In this document: piece after piece, positions 33,769 through 43,757 of the stretch
Layout of the letters: the number at the start of each line of letters is the position of its first letter
How positions within the stretch are numbered: position 1 is the first letter of the stretch
From: DAOSEC01 sp035362935
Lineage (GTDB): Bacteria; Bacillota_I; Bacilli_A; ML615J-28; CAG-313
DNA: 64,000 nucleotides
NCBI GenBank assembly: GCA_035362935.1
Contig: DAOSEC010000005.1
Location: forward strand, 1-64,000
Reading direction: 5' to 3'
The notes under the pieces: generated by a model
Database searches by the model: none
Seen by the model: only the letters and a program-made list of their open reading frames with translations
Told to the model about the DNA's origin: nothing
Translations under genes and position numbers: made by a program

Positions 33769-34506
33769 ATGAAAGAAACGAGACACGAGTTTGAAGATTT
33801 TTCTTCAAATCAAGAAGTAAATGAAGGTATCACATTAAAAGAATTGTATTTTATGATGGTCCATAACTGGTACTATATCGTTGGGGCGGTTATTCTAGCT
33901 TTGACTGTAGGTGTATTATACACATGGGTAATTGCGAACCCAAAATATGAAGCAACCACATCCGTGATTGTTCAAATTGATACCTCTGGTGGACAAACAA
34001 CCGATTATAATGCGGTACTCACATTACAACGTTTGATCAAAACGTATCAAGAGTTTATCAAAAGTGATTTGGTGTTAGATGCTGTTATAGCTGAATTATC
34101 ATTAGACGAAACCACAAAAGAAGTAAGAGATAACATTGCGATCGTCGCAGTAACCGACTCTTTAGTGCTTCAAGTAAAATATACAGCAGAAAATCCCGAT
34201 GATGCTGCGGTGATTGTCAATTTCATCGCTCAAAAATTAATTGAAGCAGTCGATGGTGGAAACTACCCACAATTAAAAGATAAATTAGCGGTATTGGATG
34301 TTGCAAAAGTTCCACTAAGACCGTCTTCACCAAACAAACCACTTAATGTTGTTATCAGTGTACTTGCTGGTGGTATCTTAGGTGTTGGTATCGTGTTTAT
34401 TAAAGAAATGTTTGATAATACATTTAAGAGTAAAAAAGAATTAGAATCAATCTTAAGATTCCCAGTGATTGGAAGCATTCCAGACATTGGATTTGATGAA
34501 GAATAG
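33769..34506 (+). CDS. Wzz/CapA-type chain-length modulator (BY-kinase activator)
   Basis: A 245-residue protein with the Wzz topology: cytosolic N-terminus, TM1 (about 35-56), an extracellular domain, the proline-rich PLRPSSPNKP motif, TM2 (about 195-215) and a short cytosolic tail. In Gram-positive systems this protein and a separate tyrosine kinase form the chain-length machinery. The kinase gene starts 12 bases downstream. Confidence 0.87.
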   Translation: MKETRHEFEDFSSNQEVNEGITLKELYFMMVHNWYYIVGAVILALTVGVLYTWVIANPKYEATTSVIVQIDTSGGQTTDYNAVLTLQRLIKTYQEFIKSDLVLDAVIAELSLDETTKEVRDNIAIVAVTDSLVLQVKYTAENPDDAAVIVNFIAQKLIEAVDGGNYPQLKDKLAVLDVAKVPLRPSSPNKPLNVVISVLAGGILGVGIVFIKEMFDNTFKSKKELESILRFPVIGSIPDIGFDEE

Positions 34507-34517
34507 GAGGGGTAATC

Positions 34518-35243
34518 ATGGCAAATGGAAATCATAAAGTTCATGAAAAATACAAAATATTTACCGTTGAAAACCCTGAAAGTTTAGTGGCTGAATCATT
34601 TCGTATGCTTCAAGTCAATGTTGCATTCTCTGGGATTGATGAAAAAATGCAAGTCATTCAAATTTCATCTGCGTTACCTGGGGAAGCGAAAACAACAGTT
34701 ACGGTTAACCTTGCATCAGCTTACGCGGAAAAAGGGAAAAAGGTATGTTTGGTTGACTTAGACTTACGAAAACCAAAAGTTCATCGTGCTTTCAATATGA
34801 GAAATGTTGGATGCGGAATTACAAGTTATATCGCTGGTGAATGTGAACTAGCTGATATTATTAAAAAATCGGAAGTTGGAATTGATGTTATTTTACGAGG
34901 AGCAAAATCACCATTTCCAAATGTGATTTTAGAATCCAAGAAGTTACATCAGTTAATTGATGAATTAAGATCAATCTATGATGTTATCATTATTGATACA
35001 CCTCCAGTACTACTCGTGACAGACGCAGTACTCGTATCAAGAATTGTTGATGGAACCATTTTTATTGTAGCTTATAACCAAACAAAGAAAGATTCTGCCA
35101 AAGAAGCAATCAACGTATTGATTAAGAATAAAGCAAACATAATTGGGACAGTCTTAACAAAAGTAGATGCAAAACATGCGAAATCTTACTTTGGATATGG
35201 TCAAAAATATAAGTATTATCAAGATGAAAAGGAAACGAATTAA
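34518..35243 (+). CDS. CpsD/CapB-type bacterial tyrosine kinase
   Basis: A 241-residue cytosolic BY-kinase. The Walker A region SALPGEAKTTVTVN, Walker A' VCLVDLDLRKPK and Walker B IIIDTPPVLLVTD are intact, and the C-terminus has a tyrosine cluster (YFGYGQKYKYYQD) as the autophosphorylation site. With the Wzz-like partner upstream and the PHP phosphatase downstream it forms the phospho-cycle controlling polysaccharide export. AGGAGGGGT is the RBS. Confidence 0.9.
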   Translation: MANGNHKVHEKYKIFTVENPESLVAESFRMLQVNVAFSGIDEKMQVIQISSALPGEAKTTVTVNLASAYAEKGKKVCLVDLDLRKPKVHRAFNMRNVGCGITSYIAGECELADIIKKSEVGIDVILRGAKSPFPNVILESKKLHQLIDELRSIYDVIIIDTPPVLLVTDAVLVSRIVDGTIFIVAYNQTKKDSAKEAINVLIKNKANIIGTVLTKVDAKHAKSYFGYGQKYKYYQDEKETN

Positions 35244-35293
35244 ATAGGCATAAATAGAACTAAATTTACTCTCAAAAGGGATGCGTGATTTGT

Positions 35294-35992
35294 ATGATTG
35301 ATATTCACACCCATATATTACCTTGTGTTGATGATGGTGCACAATCGATGGAAGAGGCGATTGAGCTAATCAAATCAGCCTATTCCCATGGTGTTACTGA
35401 CATCATTTTGACCCCGCATAATATGCATAAGGGTCAGTATGATGTACATCCAGCACGCCTCAGAGAGATTTTTGAAGAGTTAAAAACGAAAGTACTTGAA
35501 CATCAAATTCCAATCAATCTTTATTTAGGGAATGAAATTTATTTGTCAAGTCGAATTATAGAGCGTCTTCAAAAAGGAGATTCCTTAACACTCAATCATA
35601 CCAAGTATATTTTGTTTGAGTTTTCGATGATGAAAGAGTATCCAGACGCAGAAGAAGTGTTATATGATATTTCGGCTGCGGGGTATAAAGTGATCTTAGC
35701 TCACCCAGAACGATACGATTACTGTAAGACAGTCGATGATATTTTGCGATATAAAAAGTATGGTGCACAAATTCAAGTGAATGCATCTGCAATCACTGGT
35801 CTTTATGGGAAAAAGGTACAAAAATTAGTATTTAAGTTATTGAAACTTGGAGAAGTTGATTATATTTCAAGTGATACACATGCACACCGGAAATATACAT
35901 TCAAAGAAGCATATGATATCGTTAGGAAAAAGTTTGGGATTGAGTTAGCTAAGAAGATATTTAACGAAAATCCAAAAGTATTAATCGAGTAA
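35294..35992 (+). CDS. PHP-family tyrosine phosphatase, CpsB/YwqE type
   Basis: A 232-residue metal-dependent phosphatase. Metal-binding motifs are IDIHTHILPCVDDGA at the N-terminus, LTPHNM, AHPERY and SSDTHAH at the C-terminus. It removes phosphate from the BY-kinase tail. The start is uncertain: GTG 35285 is 4 bases after AAAGGG, ATG 35294 is 13 bases after; the family usually begins with M-x-D-x-H-x-H, favouring 35294. Confidence 0.88.
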   Translation: MIDIHTHILPCVDDGAQSMEEAIELIKSAYSHGVTDIILTPHNMHKGQYDVHPARLREIFEELKTKVLEHQIPINLYLGNEIYLSSRIIERLQKGDSLTLNHTKYILFEFSMMKEYPDAEEVLYDISAAGYKVILAHPERYDYCKTVDDILRYKKYGAQIQVNASAITGLYGKKVQKLVFKLLKLGEVDYISSDTHAHRKYTFKEAYDIVRKKFGIELAKKIFNENPKVLIE

Positions 35993-36017
35993 TGGAAAAA
36001 ACGGGGGAAGTGCTATT

Positions 36018-37379
36018 ATGAAAATTTATTCAGTTGTTCTAGCAGCTGGCAAAGGCACAAGAATGAAAACGGAAATGCCAAAATGTGCATATCCATTACT
36101 GAAAAAACCGATGCTTATGTATATTGTAGAAGCCTTAGAGGAATCTGTTGTCGATGACATCACAGTTGTGATTGGTCACAAAGCAGAAGTCTTCGAAGAG
36201 ATTTTTGGTGATAGAGTCACCTATGCTTATCAAAAAGAACAACTTGGAACAGGGCATGCCGTGTTAAGTGCAGCCTCACTCCTTGAAGGCAAAGATGGTT
36301 TAACTGTAATACTCGCAGGAGATGTTCCCTTGGTATCCAAAGATTTGATTGATCGAGTGGTAGGACATCACCAAAAAGAAAACAATGCGTTAACAATCGT
36401 ATCTTGTGTAATGCCAGACCCAAATGGATACGGAAGAATTGTAAGAGATGCCAATAAAAATGTAGTGGCCATTATTGAAGAAAAAGATGCTTCGGCTGAG
36501 ATTAAAAAAATCAAAGAAATCAATTCCGCATTATATGTAGTAGATAATAAATTATTATTTGATGCATTAAAACAAATTACCCCACACAACGCCAAACATG
36601 AATATTATTTAACCGATATTGTTAAGATTATTGGGATTAATCATCGTGTTGGAACCTATATTGAGGAAGATCACGAAGCACTTTCTGGTATCAATGACTT
36701 ATATTCTTTATCGCTGGTTGAAAAGCGAATGAGAATGGAAGTTAATAAGAAATACATGATGGAAGGGGTTAATATAGTTAACCCTGAAACGGTTACGATT
36801 GCATCAAGCGTAAAAATCGAAGCAGAAGTGACGATTTTTCCCAATACCTATTTAACCGGAAATACCATTATTAAGCGAAAAAGTCAAATTGGTCCAAACA
36901 CGGAAATCAACAATGGAACGATTGGTGAATATTGTACGGTCAAACACGCATTAATCCATGATTCTGAGATTAAGAATCATTCCATCATTGGACCATTTGC
37001 TCATGTTAGAAATAACTCAGTGATTGGTGAACATAATATCATGGGGAACTTTGTGGAAGTCAAAAAAACAGTGACCGGAAAAGATGTCAAAGCAACTCAC
37101 TTGGTTTATATTGGAGATACTACTACAGGAGATCATGTAAACTTTGGATCTGGATCTGTGACTGTTAATTTTGATGGAGAAAAGAAACATCAAACAATCA
37201 TTGGTGATGATGTCTTTATTGGTGCGAATACCAATTTGATTGCCCCACTGACGATTGGTGATAATGTGTTTATCGCAGCTGGATCGACGATTAGTAAAGA
37301 CATACCAAAAGACTCGTTTGCGATTGCGAGAAGTGAACAAGTCACAAAAGTAGAACCAAATAACCGATTTAAGAAATAA
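36018..37379 (+). CDS. glmU: Bifunctional GlcNAc-1-P uridylyltransferase/GlcN-1-P acetyltransferase GlmU
   Basis: A 453-residue full-length enzyme. The N-terminal pyrophosphorylase domain has LAAGKGTRMKTEMPK (about 8-22, read LAAGKGTRM) and GDVPL; the C-terminal left-handed beta helix (about 255-450) has hexapeptide repeats and the acetyltransferase segment GDTTTGDHVNFGSG. It makes UDP-GlcNAc, the precursor for the FucNAc pathway and other sugars here. Its location inside the capsule region is uncommon and ties precursor supply to polysaccharide making. Confidence 0.93.
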   Translation: MKIYSVVLAAGKGTRMKTEMPKCAYPLLKKPMLMYIVEALEESVVDDITVVIGHKAEVFEEIFGDRVTYAYQKEQLGTGHAVLSAASLLEGKDGLTVILAGDVPLVSKDLIDRVVGHHQKENNALTIVSCVMPDPNGYGRIVRDANKNVVAIIEEKDASAEIKKIKEINSALYVVDNKLLFDALKQITPHNAKHEYYLTDIVKIIGINHRVGTYIEEDHEALSGINDLYSLSLVEKRMRMEVNKKYMMEGVNIVNPETVTIASSVKIEAEVTIFPNTYLTGNTIIKRKSQIGPNTEINNGTIGEYCTVKHALIHDSEIKNHSIIGPFAHVRNNSVIGEHNIMGNFVEVKKTVTGKDVKATHLVYIGDTTTGDHVNFGSGSVTVNFDGEKKHQTIIGDDVFIGANTNLIAPLTIGDNVFIAAGSTISKDIPKDSFAIARSEQVTKVEPNNRFKK

Positions 37380-37404
37380 TTATTTAAAATGAATTGGGTG
37401 AAAA

Positions 37405-39264
37405 ATGATGAAAAGGGAAAAGCGAACAAACAAATACTTAAGATTATTACAGTATTTGATTATTGATACCTTTTTACTTTTATTCACTTTTTTTGTTGCT
37501 TTGATCGCAATGATGTTTTGGGATATTCCAATTGATGTGAATAAAGTACTGATTGGTTTACCTCTTGTCATCGCCTTTAAGTTAGCCGCATACTATCTCT
37601 TTGGTCTTTATAAAATGGTGACCAATCATGTTGGATTTGAAGATATCATTAAAATATCCGTCATTGCGATTCTTTCCAATTTAGTCGTTGTATTGTTTTA
37701 TGCGATTACAAAGACAGAATTTATGAATAAATTTGCGTTTGTCTTTATCACACCACTTGAAATTGCATTGATTACATTGCCTAGAATCATCAAACGCCTT
37801 ATCAACTATTTTAAGTCCAACATTGAATGGAATAAATCTTTGGGAAAACGAACATTAATTGTTGGAGCTGGAAATGGTGGAGAACTTGTTTTAAAAGAAA
37901 TTTATCGTAATGCAAGACTAAATAACATTCCGGTTGCATTTGTGGATGATGATCAAGAAAAAATTGGTAGTAAGTTACTCGGTGTTAAAATCATAGGTCC
38001 AATCAAAGATATCAAAATCTTTATTGATGATTATAACATCGAAGAAGTTATCATTGCGATTGCGAATATCGAAAGTGTTCAATTAAGAGAAATTGTAGAG
38101 CTTGTATCAGAAAAACATATCAAGATAAAACGATTGCCACTACTCACCGAGATTGGTGCGAACGAAACAAGAAAAATTATTGATGTTAAGATTGAGGATT
38201 TACTCAACCGCGATGAAATACACCTTGATAACGATCAAATTGAATCATTTATCAAAGACAAGATTATTTTAGTCACTGGTGGTGGTGGATCAATCGGATC
38301 TGAACTCTGTAGACAAATTGTAACATTCAAGCCAAAACAACTCATTATTTTTGATATTTATGAAAACAATGCTTATGACATTCAGATGGAATTAGAACGT
38401 AAGTTTCATAAAGAACATGTGGGTAGTTGTTTAAAGGTATTTATTGGTAGTGTTTATAATGAAGATCGTCTTAGAACAATATTTGAGGAGTTTAAACCAC
38501 AAATTGTGTTTCACGCGGCTGCTTATAAACATGTTCCGCTAATGGAAGATAGTGCAGTTGAGGCACTTAGAACAAATGTATTGGGTACGTATAATGTTGC
38601 TAAACTATCGAGTGAATTTAAAGTAGAAAAAATGGTACTAGTCTCAAGCGATAAAGCAGTAAGACCAACCAATGTCATGGGAGCAACCAAACGCTACGCG
38701 GAGATGATCATTCAATATTTTGATTCAGTTTCTGAGACGAATTATAGTGCAGTACGTTTTGGAAATGTACTTGGATCAAATGGAAGTGTTGTACCACTCT
38801 TTAAAAAGCAAATTGAAGACGGTGGACCTGTGACAGTAACTCATCCTGAGATTACAAGATTCTTTATGACAATACCTGAATCTGTTAGTTTGATTTTGCA
38901 ATCGGCGGTCTATGCGAAAGGTGGAGAAATCTTTATTTTAGACATGGGTGAACCAGTTAAAATAAAAGATTTAGCTGAAAAGATGATAAGGTTAGCAGGA
39001 TTTCGACCAAATATCGACATTGAGATCGAATATACTGGATTAAGACCTGGTGAAAAGTTGTATGAAGAGTTACTCCTTGATATATCAAAAAATAGCATTA
39101 AGACAGACAATAAAAAAATTTTTATTGAGTCTAATGGTCACACCGATCAAAAAGTAAATAATGAGATAGTGGAAGCAATTGATCATATAGAAACATTAAC
39201 AAATGTTGAGTCAAAAGAACTACTTAAAAAACTAGTCAAGACATATCATGAAAACAAGAAGTAA
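37405..39264 (+). CDS. Membrane-bound UDP-sugar 4,6-dehydratase, CapD/PglF/WbpM family
   Basis: A 619-residue protein. Four N-terminal TM helices (about 10-130), a first Rossmann domain with VGAGNGGELVLKEI (about 150-160), and a C-terminal SDR domain with VTGGGGSIGSELCRQ and catalytic SSDKAVRPTNVMGATKR. Family members convert UDP-GlcNAc to a 4-keto-6-deoxy sugar. The first Rossmann domain resembles the C-terminal part of the next gene's product. The ATG pair at 37405/37408 is ambiguous. Confidence 0.9.
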   Translation: MMKREKRTNKYLRLLQYLIIDTFLLLFTFFVALIAMMFWDIPIDVNKVLIGLPLVIAFKLAAYYLFGLYKMVTNHVGFEDIIKISVIAILSNLVVVLFYAITKTEFMNKFAFVFITPLEIALITLPRIIKRLINYFKSNIEWNKSLGKRTLIVGAGNGGELVLKEIYRNARLNNIPVAFVDDDQEKIGSKLLGVKIIGPIKDIKIFIDDYNIEEVIIAIANIESVQLREIVELVSEKHIKIKRLPLLTEIGANETRKIIDVKIEDLLNRDEIHLDNDQIESFIKDKIILVTGGGGSIGSELCRQIVTFKPKQLIIFDIYENNAYDIQMELERKFHKEHVGSCLKVFIGSVYNEDRLRTIFEEFKPQIVFHAAAYKHVPLMEDSAVEALRTNVLGTYNVAKLSSEFKVEKMVLVSSDKAVRPTNVMGATKRYAEMIIQYFDSVSETNYSAVRFGNVLGSNGSVVPLFKKQIEDGGPVTVTHPEITRFFMTIPESVSLILQSAVYAKGGEIFILDMGEPVKIKDLAEKMIRLAGFRPNIDIEIEYTGLRPGEKLYEELLLDISKNSIKTDNKKIFIESNGHTDQKVNNEIVEAIDHIETLTNVESKELLKKLVKTYHENKK

Positions 39265-39287
39265 AACCACATCATTTGTGGTTTTTT
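39263..39287 (+). terminator. Terminator between the assembly block and the regulator
   Basis: AAAACCACA-TCATT-TGTGGTTTT with a T tail; begins inside the preceding stop codon. Confidence 0.85.
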
Positions 39288-39329
39288 CAATATGCAATGA
39301 AAAAAGTAGTTAAAATATTAATAAAACTA

Positions 39330-39358
39330 TTGTAAAGATTATCAAGTTATGAGATAAT
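39330..39358 (+). promoter_or_regulatory. Promoter of the regulator and module A
   Basis: TTGTAA (39330-39335), 17 bases, GATAAT (39353-39358). No terminator is seen from here to 55379, so this may drive the whole module A. Confidence 0.55.
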
Positions 39359-39399
39359 ATTATTATTCGGTAAGCGAACAATTGTCATTGAGGTGTGTT

Positions 39400-40026
39400 A
39401 TGCTTAAAAATGCCTATTTTAGTCCTACTACAACATATAAAGAGTTTATTATTTTGGATTTAATTGAAAAAAACTCTAACATTACCCAAAGAGAATTAAG
39501 TAATGTTGTTCATGTTTCCGTGTCAACAATCAATGATTATATTGAAACCTATGAACAAAAAGGATATTTAAAACGAAACTATATAACTACAAAAACAATT
39601 CAATATCTAATAACAGATAAAGGGATAGAACATAGAAAACTTCTTAATTTAGGATTTCTAAATGCAACCCAAAAGATATATGATACTGCAAAAAACAACA
39701 TAATTCAATTTTTAACAAAATTAAACGAATCTGGATTTCGTAAAATATTGCTTTATGGTGCTGGTGAAGTAGCTGAGATTTTGCTTCAAGTGATCAAAAA
39801 TGATAAATCTATCCAACTAGAAGTGGTCGGAATCATCGACGATAATGTGGATAAAATTGGCAAGAAGTTATTGAACACCACTATCGTTTCAATCGATAAG
39901 ATTGATTCAGTGATACATGATGGAATACTAATATCTAGTTACACGCACCACAAAACTATTTACTCAAAGTTAGTTCAATTAAAATATAACCCAGATAAAA
40001 TTTTAGAATTTTTTACATATATATAA
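39400..40026 (+). CDS. Winged-helix regulator fused to a Rossmann-type sensor domain
   Basis: A 208-residue protein. The N-terminal part is a winged helix (about 10-80, ITQRELSNVVHVSVSTINDYI). The C-terminal part (about 105-205) is a nucleotide-binding Rossmann domain with ILLYGAGEVAEILLQ and VVGIIDDNVDKIGKKL. That layout mirrors the first Rossmann domain of the dehydratase encoded just upstream (VGAGNGGELVLKEI...FVDDDQEKIGSKL). It lies alone between a terminator and module A, so a role as a sugar-nucleotide-sensing regulator is inferred. GAGGTGTG precedes ATG 39400. Confidence 0.7.
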   Translation: MLKNAYFSPTTTYKEFIILDLIEKNSNITQRELSNVVHVSVSTINDYIETYEQKGYLKRNYITTKTIQYLITDKGIEHRKLLNLGFLNATQKIYDTAKNNIIQFLTKLNESGFRKILLYGAGEVAEILLQVIKNDKSIQLEVVGIIDDNVDKIGKKLLNTTIVSIDKIDSVIHDGILISSYTHHKTIYSKLVQLKYNPDKILEFFTYI

Positions 40027-40063
40027 AAAAAGATTCTTCAATAAATCGAATATGGAGGAAAAT

Positions 40064-41230
40064 ATGAAAATATCAGTTGTAGGAATTGGTTATGTTGGTT
40101 TATCAAACGCAGTTTTATTAGCACAACATAATGAAGTTATTGCCTTGGATGTAGTTGATGAAAAAGTAGAAATGGTTAATCGTAGACAGTCACCTATTGT
40201 TGATTATGAACTAGAAGAATATCTTAAAACTAAAAATCTAAATCTGAAAGCAACTTTGGATAAAGAACTTGCATATAGGAATGCGCAATTTGTGATTGTT
40301 GCGACTCCGACTAATTATGACCCAACACTTAATTATTTTGATACTTCATCTGTTGATAAAGTTATTAATGATATTAGTATAGTGAATCCAAATGCCATTA
40401 TTGTTATTAAATCTACTATTCCAGTTGGATATACACAAGAACAACAAACTAAACATTCAATTCTTAAGATAATGTTTTCCCCTGAGTTTTTAAGAGAAGG
40501 AAGAGCGTTATATGATAATTTATATCCATCTAGGATTGTGGTAGGAGAACATTCTGAATATGCCAAACAATTTGCTGAATTAATGCTTCAAGGAGCAATC
40601 AAAAAAGATGTTCCAGTTCTTTTTACAAGTTCTACAGAAGCAGAAGCAATTAAACTGTTTTCTAATACATATTTAGCATTAAGGGTAGCTTTCTTCAATG
40701 AACTTGATACATATGCTGAAGTACGTGGATTGGATAGCAAAGAAATTATTGAAGGTGTTTGTTTAGACCCTAGAATTGGAAATCATTACAATAACCCATC
40801 ATTTGGTTATGGTGGGTACTGCTTGCCAAAAGATACTAAACAATTATTGGCTAACTATAAAGACGTTCCACAAAATATTATGTCAGCAATAGTGGATGCA
40901 AATCGTACAAGAAAAGATCATATCGCAGATATGATTCTTTCAAAAAAACCTAAAGTAGTTGGAATCTATAGATTAGTAATGAAAAGTAATTCCGATAATT
41001 TTAGACAATCATCCATTCAAGGTGTTATGAAACGCATCAAAGCCAAAGGTATTGAAATAATTATTTATGAACCAGTACTACACGAAGATACTTTCTTTGG
41101 TTCAAAAGTTGTAACTAATTTTGATGAATTCATACAAAAATCTGATGTTATAGTCTCGAATCGATTCTATAAAGAACTGAATGTAGTAAAAGAAAAAGTA
41201 TATACAAGAGATTTATTTAATAGAGATTAG
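40064..41230 (+). CDS. ugd: UDP-glucose 6-dehydrogenase
   Basis: A 388-residue enzyme with NAD motif GIGYVG (7-12), the ATPTNYDP segment, KSTIPVGYT, FSPEFLREGRA and the catalytic cysteine C253 in GYGGYCLPKDT. It oxidises UDP-glucose to UDP-glucuronate, the substrate for the epimerase in the next gene. GGAGGAAAAT precedes ATG 40064. Confidence 0.9.
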   Translation: MKISVVGIGYVGLSNAVLLAQHNEVIALDVVDEKVEMVNRRQSPIVDYELEEYLKTKNLNLKATLDKELAYRNAQFVIVATPTNYDPTLNYFDTSSVDKVINDISIVNPNAIIVIKSTIPVGYTQEQQTKHSILKIMFSPEFLREGRALYDNLYPSRIVVGEHSEYAKQFAELMLQGAIKKDVPVLFTSSTEAEAIKLFSNTYLALRVAFFNELDTYAEVRGLDSKEIIEGVCLDPRIGNHYNNPSFGYGGYCLPKDTKQLLANYKDVPQNIMSAIVDANRTRKDHIADMILSKKPKVVGIYRLVMKSNSDNFRQSSIQGVMKRIKAKGIEIIIYEPVLHEDTFFGSKVVTNFDEFIQKSDVIVSNRFYKELNVVKEKVYTRDLFNRD

Positions 41231-41241
41231 GTATAGATAAT

Positions 41242-42249
41242 ATGATTGAAACATATTTAGTAACAGGTGCGGCAGGCTTTATTGGCTACTTTTTATCAGA
41301 AAGATTGCTTAAAGAAGGATACAAAGTTGTGGGTGTTGACAATCTAAATGACTACTATGATGTTAACTTGAAACATACCAGATTAACTTTATTGAAAAAT
41401 CATAAAAATTTTATATTTTTAAAGTTAGATATATCTAATAAAAATGATTTAGAAGAGTTATTCATTAAATATCGGTTTGATTATGTAATTAATCTTGCGG
41501 CACAAGCTGGTGTTAGATATTCTATAGATCATCCAGATGTTTATATTCAGAGTAACATCATTGGTTTTTATAACGTTCTTGAAATGTGTAGACACTATCC
41601 GGTTAAACATCTAGTCTATGCGTCCAGTAGTTCAGTATATGGCTCAAATGAAAAAGTTCCCTTTGAAGAAAGTGATAATGTTGACCACCCTGTTTCGCTT
41701 TATGCAGCAACTAAGAAAAGTAATGAATTAATGGCACACACGTATACTCATCTTTATGGGATTCCATCTACAGGCTTAAGGTTTTTTACTGTTTATGGAC
41801 CACTGGGAAGACCTGATATGGCGTATTTTAACTTTGTTGATAGATATTTTAAGAATGAAACTATCAAAATTTTTAATAATGGTGATTTCGAAAATGATTT
41901 GTATCGCGACTTTACTTATATAGACGATATTGTTGAAGGTATTTTTAGAGTAATGAGATATTCCCAAGCATCTATCAAACCGAGTCATACTATATTGAAT
42001 ATAGGAAACAATAATCCAGAGAAACTAATGAATTTTATTAACACATTAGAAAAATGTCTTTCAAGATCTTTAGGTAAAAGAATAGAATTTATTAAAAAAT
42101 TTGAACCAATTAAATTAGGAGATGTTCACAAAACATATGCTTCTATAAGTAAACTGGAGAAAATGGTTGGATTTAAACCAACAACTTCAATAGAAAGAGG
42201 TTTACAAAAGTTTACCGACTGGTATGTTTTGTACTATAAAAAGGTGTAA
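41242..42249 (+). CDS. UDP-glucuronate 4-epimerase-type SDR (CapI-like)
   Basis: A 335-residue extended SDR. GAAGFIGYFL at the N-terminus, VDNLNDYYDVNLKHTRL and AAQAGVRYSIDHP are hallmarks of UDP-glucuronate epimerases; YAASKK is replaced by YAATKK with the catalytic Tyr/Lys retained. With Ugd just upstream it should make UDP-galacturonate. No strong RBS is visible. Confidence 0.85.
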   Translation: MIETYLVTGAAGFIGYFLSERLLKEGYKVVGVDNLNDYYDVNLKHTRLTLLKNHKNFIFLKLDISNKNDLEELFIKYRFDYVINLAAQAGVRYSIDHPDVYIQSNIIGFYNVLEMCRHYPVKHLVYASSSSVYGSNEKVPFEESDNVDHPVSLYAATKKSNELMAHTYTHLYGIPSTGLRFFTVYGPLGRPDMAYFNFVDRYFKNETIKIFNNGDFENDLYRDFTYIDDIVEGIFRVMRYSQASIKPSHTILNIGNNNPEKLMNFINTLEKCLSRSLGKRIEFIKKFEPIKLGDVHKTYASISKLEKMVGFKPTTSIERGLQKFTDWYVLYYKKV

Positions 42250-42256
42250 TAATTAT

Positions 42257-42883
42257 ATGTTTTATTTAAAGATTAAACGTTTATCAGATTTTATTTTATC
42301 TTTTATAGGGTTAATTATTCTTATGCCATTATTTCTTCTAATTATAATATTAATAAAACTAGATTCAAGAGGGCCAATATTATTTAAACAAAAGCGAATA
42401 GGGCGCAATAAAAAACCTTTTTACATATTGAAATTTAGAACAATGCGTATTGATACACCGAAAGATACGCCTACTCATCTTTTAGAAAATCCTCAACAAT
42501 GGATCACTAAAATTGGAAAGATATTAAGACGATCCAGTTTAGATGAGCTGCCACAAATAATTAATATTTTAAAAGGCGATATGTCTATAATAGGACCAAG
42601 ACCAGCTTTATGGAATCAATACGATCTTATAGAAGAAAGAGATAGATTTGATGTACATAAGTTGTATCCTGGTCTTACAGGTTATGCTCAGGTTAACGGA
42701 AGAGATGAACTATCAATTACAGATAAAGCAAAGCTTGATGGTTACTACGTACAGCACATCAGTATATTTCTTGATATTAATATCTTTTTTAGAACCATAA
42801 TTAACACTATTCAATTTAAAGGCATTGTTGAAGGTGGTAATGAATCCAAAGTAGAGAAAAAACAAGAGCAAGGGGATAGGTGA
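42257..42883 (+). CDS. Priming sugar-phosphate transferase of module A
   Basis: A 208-residue polyisoprenyl-phosphate hexose-1-phosphate transferase. It has one N-terminal membrane hairpin (about 12-34), KRIGRNKKPFYILKFRTMR (read FYILKFRTMR), the RRSSLDELPQIINILKGDMS block (read SSLDELPQ) and GPRPAL. It transfers the first sugar-phosphate of the repeat unit onto C55-P. A second enzyme of this kind is at 56041. Confidence 0.9.
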   Translation: MFYLKIKRLSDFILSFIGLIILMPLFLLIIILIKLDSRGPILFKQKRIGRNKKPFYILKFRTMRIDTPKDTPTHLLENPQQWITKIGKILRRSSLDELPQIINILKGDMSIIGPRPALWNQYDLIEERDRFDVHKLYPGLTGYAQVNGRDELSITDKAKLDGYYVQHISIFLDINIFFRTIINTIQFKGIVEGGNESKVEKKQEQGDR

Positions 42884-42885
42884 TT

Positions 42886-43737
42886 ATGGTAAGAGTATTA
42901 ATCACAGGCGCTAATAGTTATGTTGGGACTAATCTGCAAAAATGGTTAATGAAAGATCCTACTGATTATTATACAGAAACACTAGATATGAAAGATCCAA
43001 ATTGGAGACACTTTGATTTTTCTAGATTTGATGTAGTATTTCATGTTGCTGGCTTAGTTCATAAGAACATTAGAAAAGTCAATAAGCAAGCATATTACAC
43101 AATTAACACAAATTTGACAGCGGAATGTGCAAAAAAAGCATACTCATCCGGAGTTAGACATTTTATTTTTATGAGTACAATGTCAGTATATAATCCACTT
43201 GAAAGGATAATTACAGTTGATTCGAAACCAAGACCAGCCAATGATTATGGATTAAGTAAATTATTAGCAGAACAACAACTTTTCAATGATTTAAACAAAA
43301 ATGATTTAACGATTATAAGAGCTCCAATTATTTATGGTAAAAACTCACCTGGTAATTTTGAGAGACTTATTAAGCTTTTGGATAAATTACCCATATTTCC
43401 AGACATTAATAATAAAAGAAGTATGATTTTTATAGATAATTTATGTGGTTGTATTAAGAAGATTATTGATTGTAAGATTACTGGTATTGTTCATGTACAA
43501 AACCCGAGTTATGTAAGTACTACAAATCTAGTTAAAATACTATCTAAGGTTAAAGGTAAGAAAATTGTTTTTACTCGTGTTTTCAATTTTGTAATAATAC
43601 TGATATCAAAATTAAACAGTACGTTCAGAAAGATGTTTATGGATCATTATTATGACCTCGGTTTAACTAAAGCATTCGATGATTGTGTTTTAATTGAGTT
43701 GGAGGAGTCGATTCAAATGACTATTGACAATGAATAG
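42886..43737 (+). CDS. NAD-dependent sugar epimerase/dehydratase (SDR)
   Basis: A 283-residue SDR with ITGANSYVGTNLQKWL at the N-terminus, FMSTMSVYN as the serine region and YGLSK as the Tyr/Lys pair. Such short SDRs in capsule loci are 4-reductases or epimerases acting on 4-keto or acetamido sugars; the exact substrate is not clear. Start ATG 42886 after GGGGATAGG; it overlaps no gene but sits 2 bases past the transferase stop. Confidence 0.7.
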   Translation: MVRVLITGANSYVGTNLQKWLMKDPTDYYTETLDMKDPNWRHFDFSRFDVVFHVAGLVHKNIRKVNKQAYYTINTNLTAECAKKAYSSGVRHFIFMSTMSVYNPLERIITVDSKPRPANDYGLSKLLAEQQLFNDLNKNDLTIIRAPIIYGKNSPGNFERLIKLLDKLPIFPDINNKRSMIFIDNLCGCIKKIIDCKITGIVHVQNPSYVSTTNLVKILSKVKGKKIVFTRVFNFVIILISKLNSTFRKMFMDHYYDLGLTKAFDDCVLIELEESIQMTIDNE

Positions 43738-43757
43738 ATGAAAGAAGGACATAAAAC

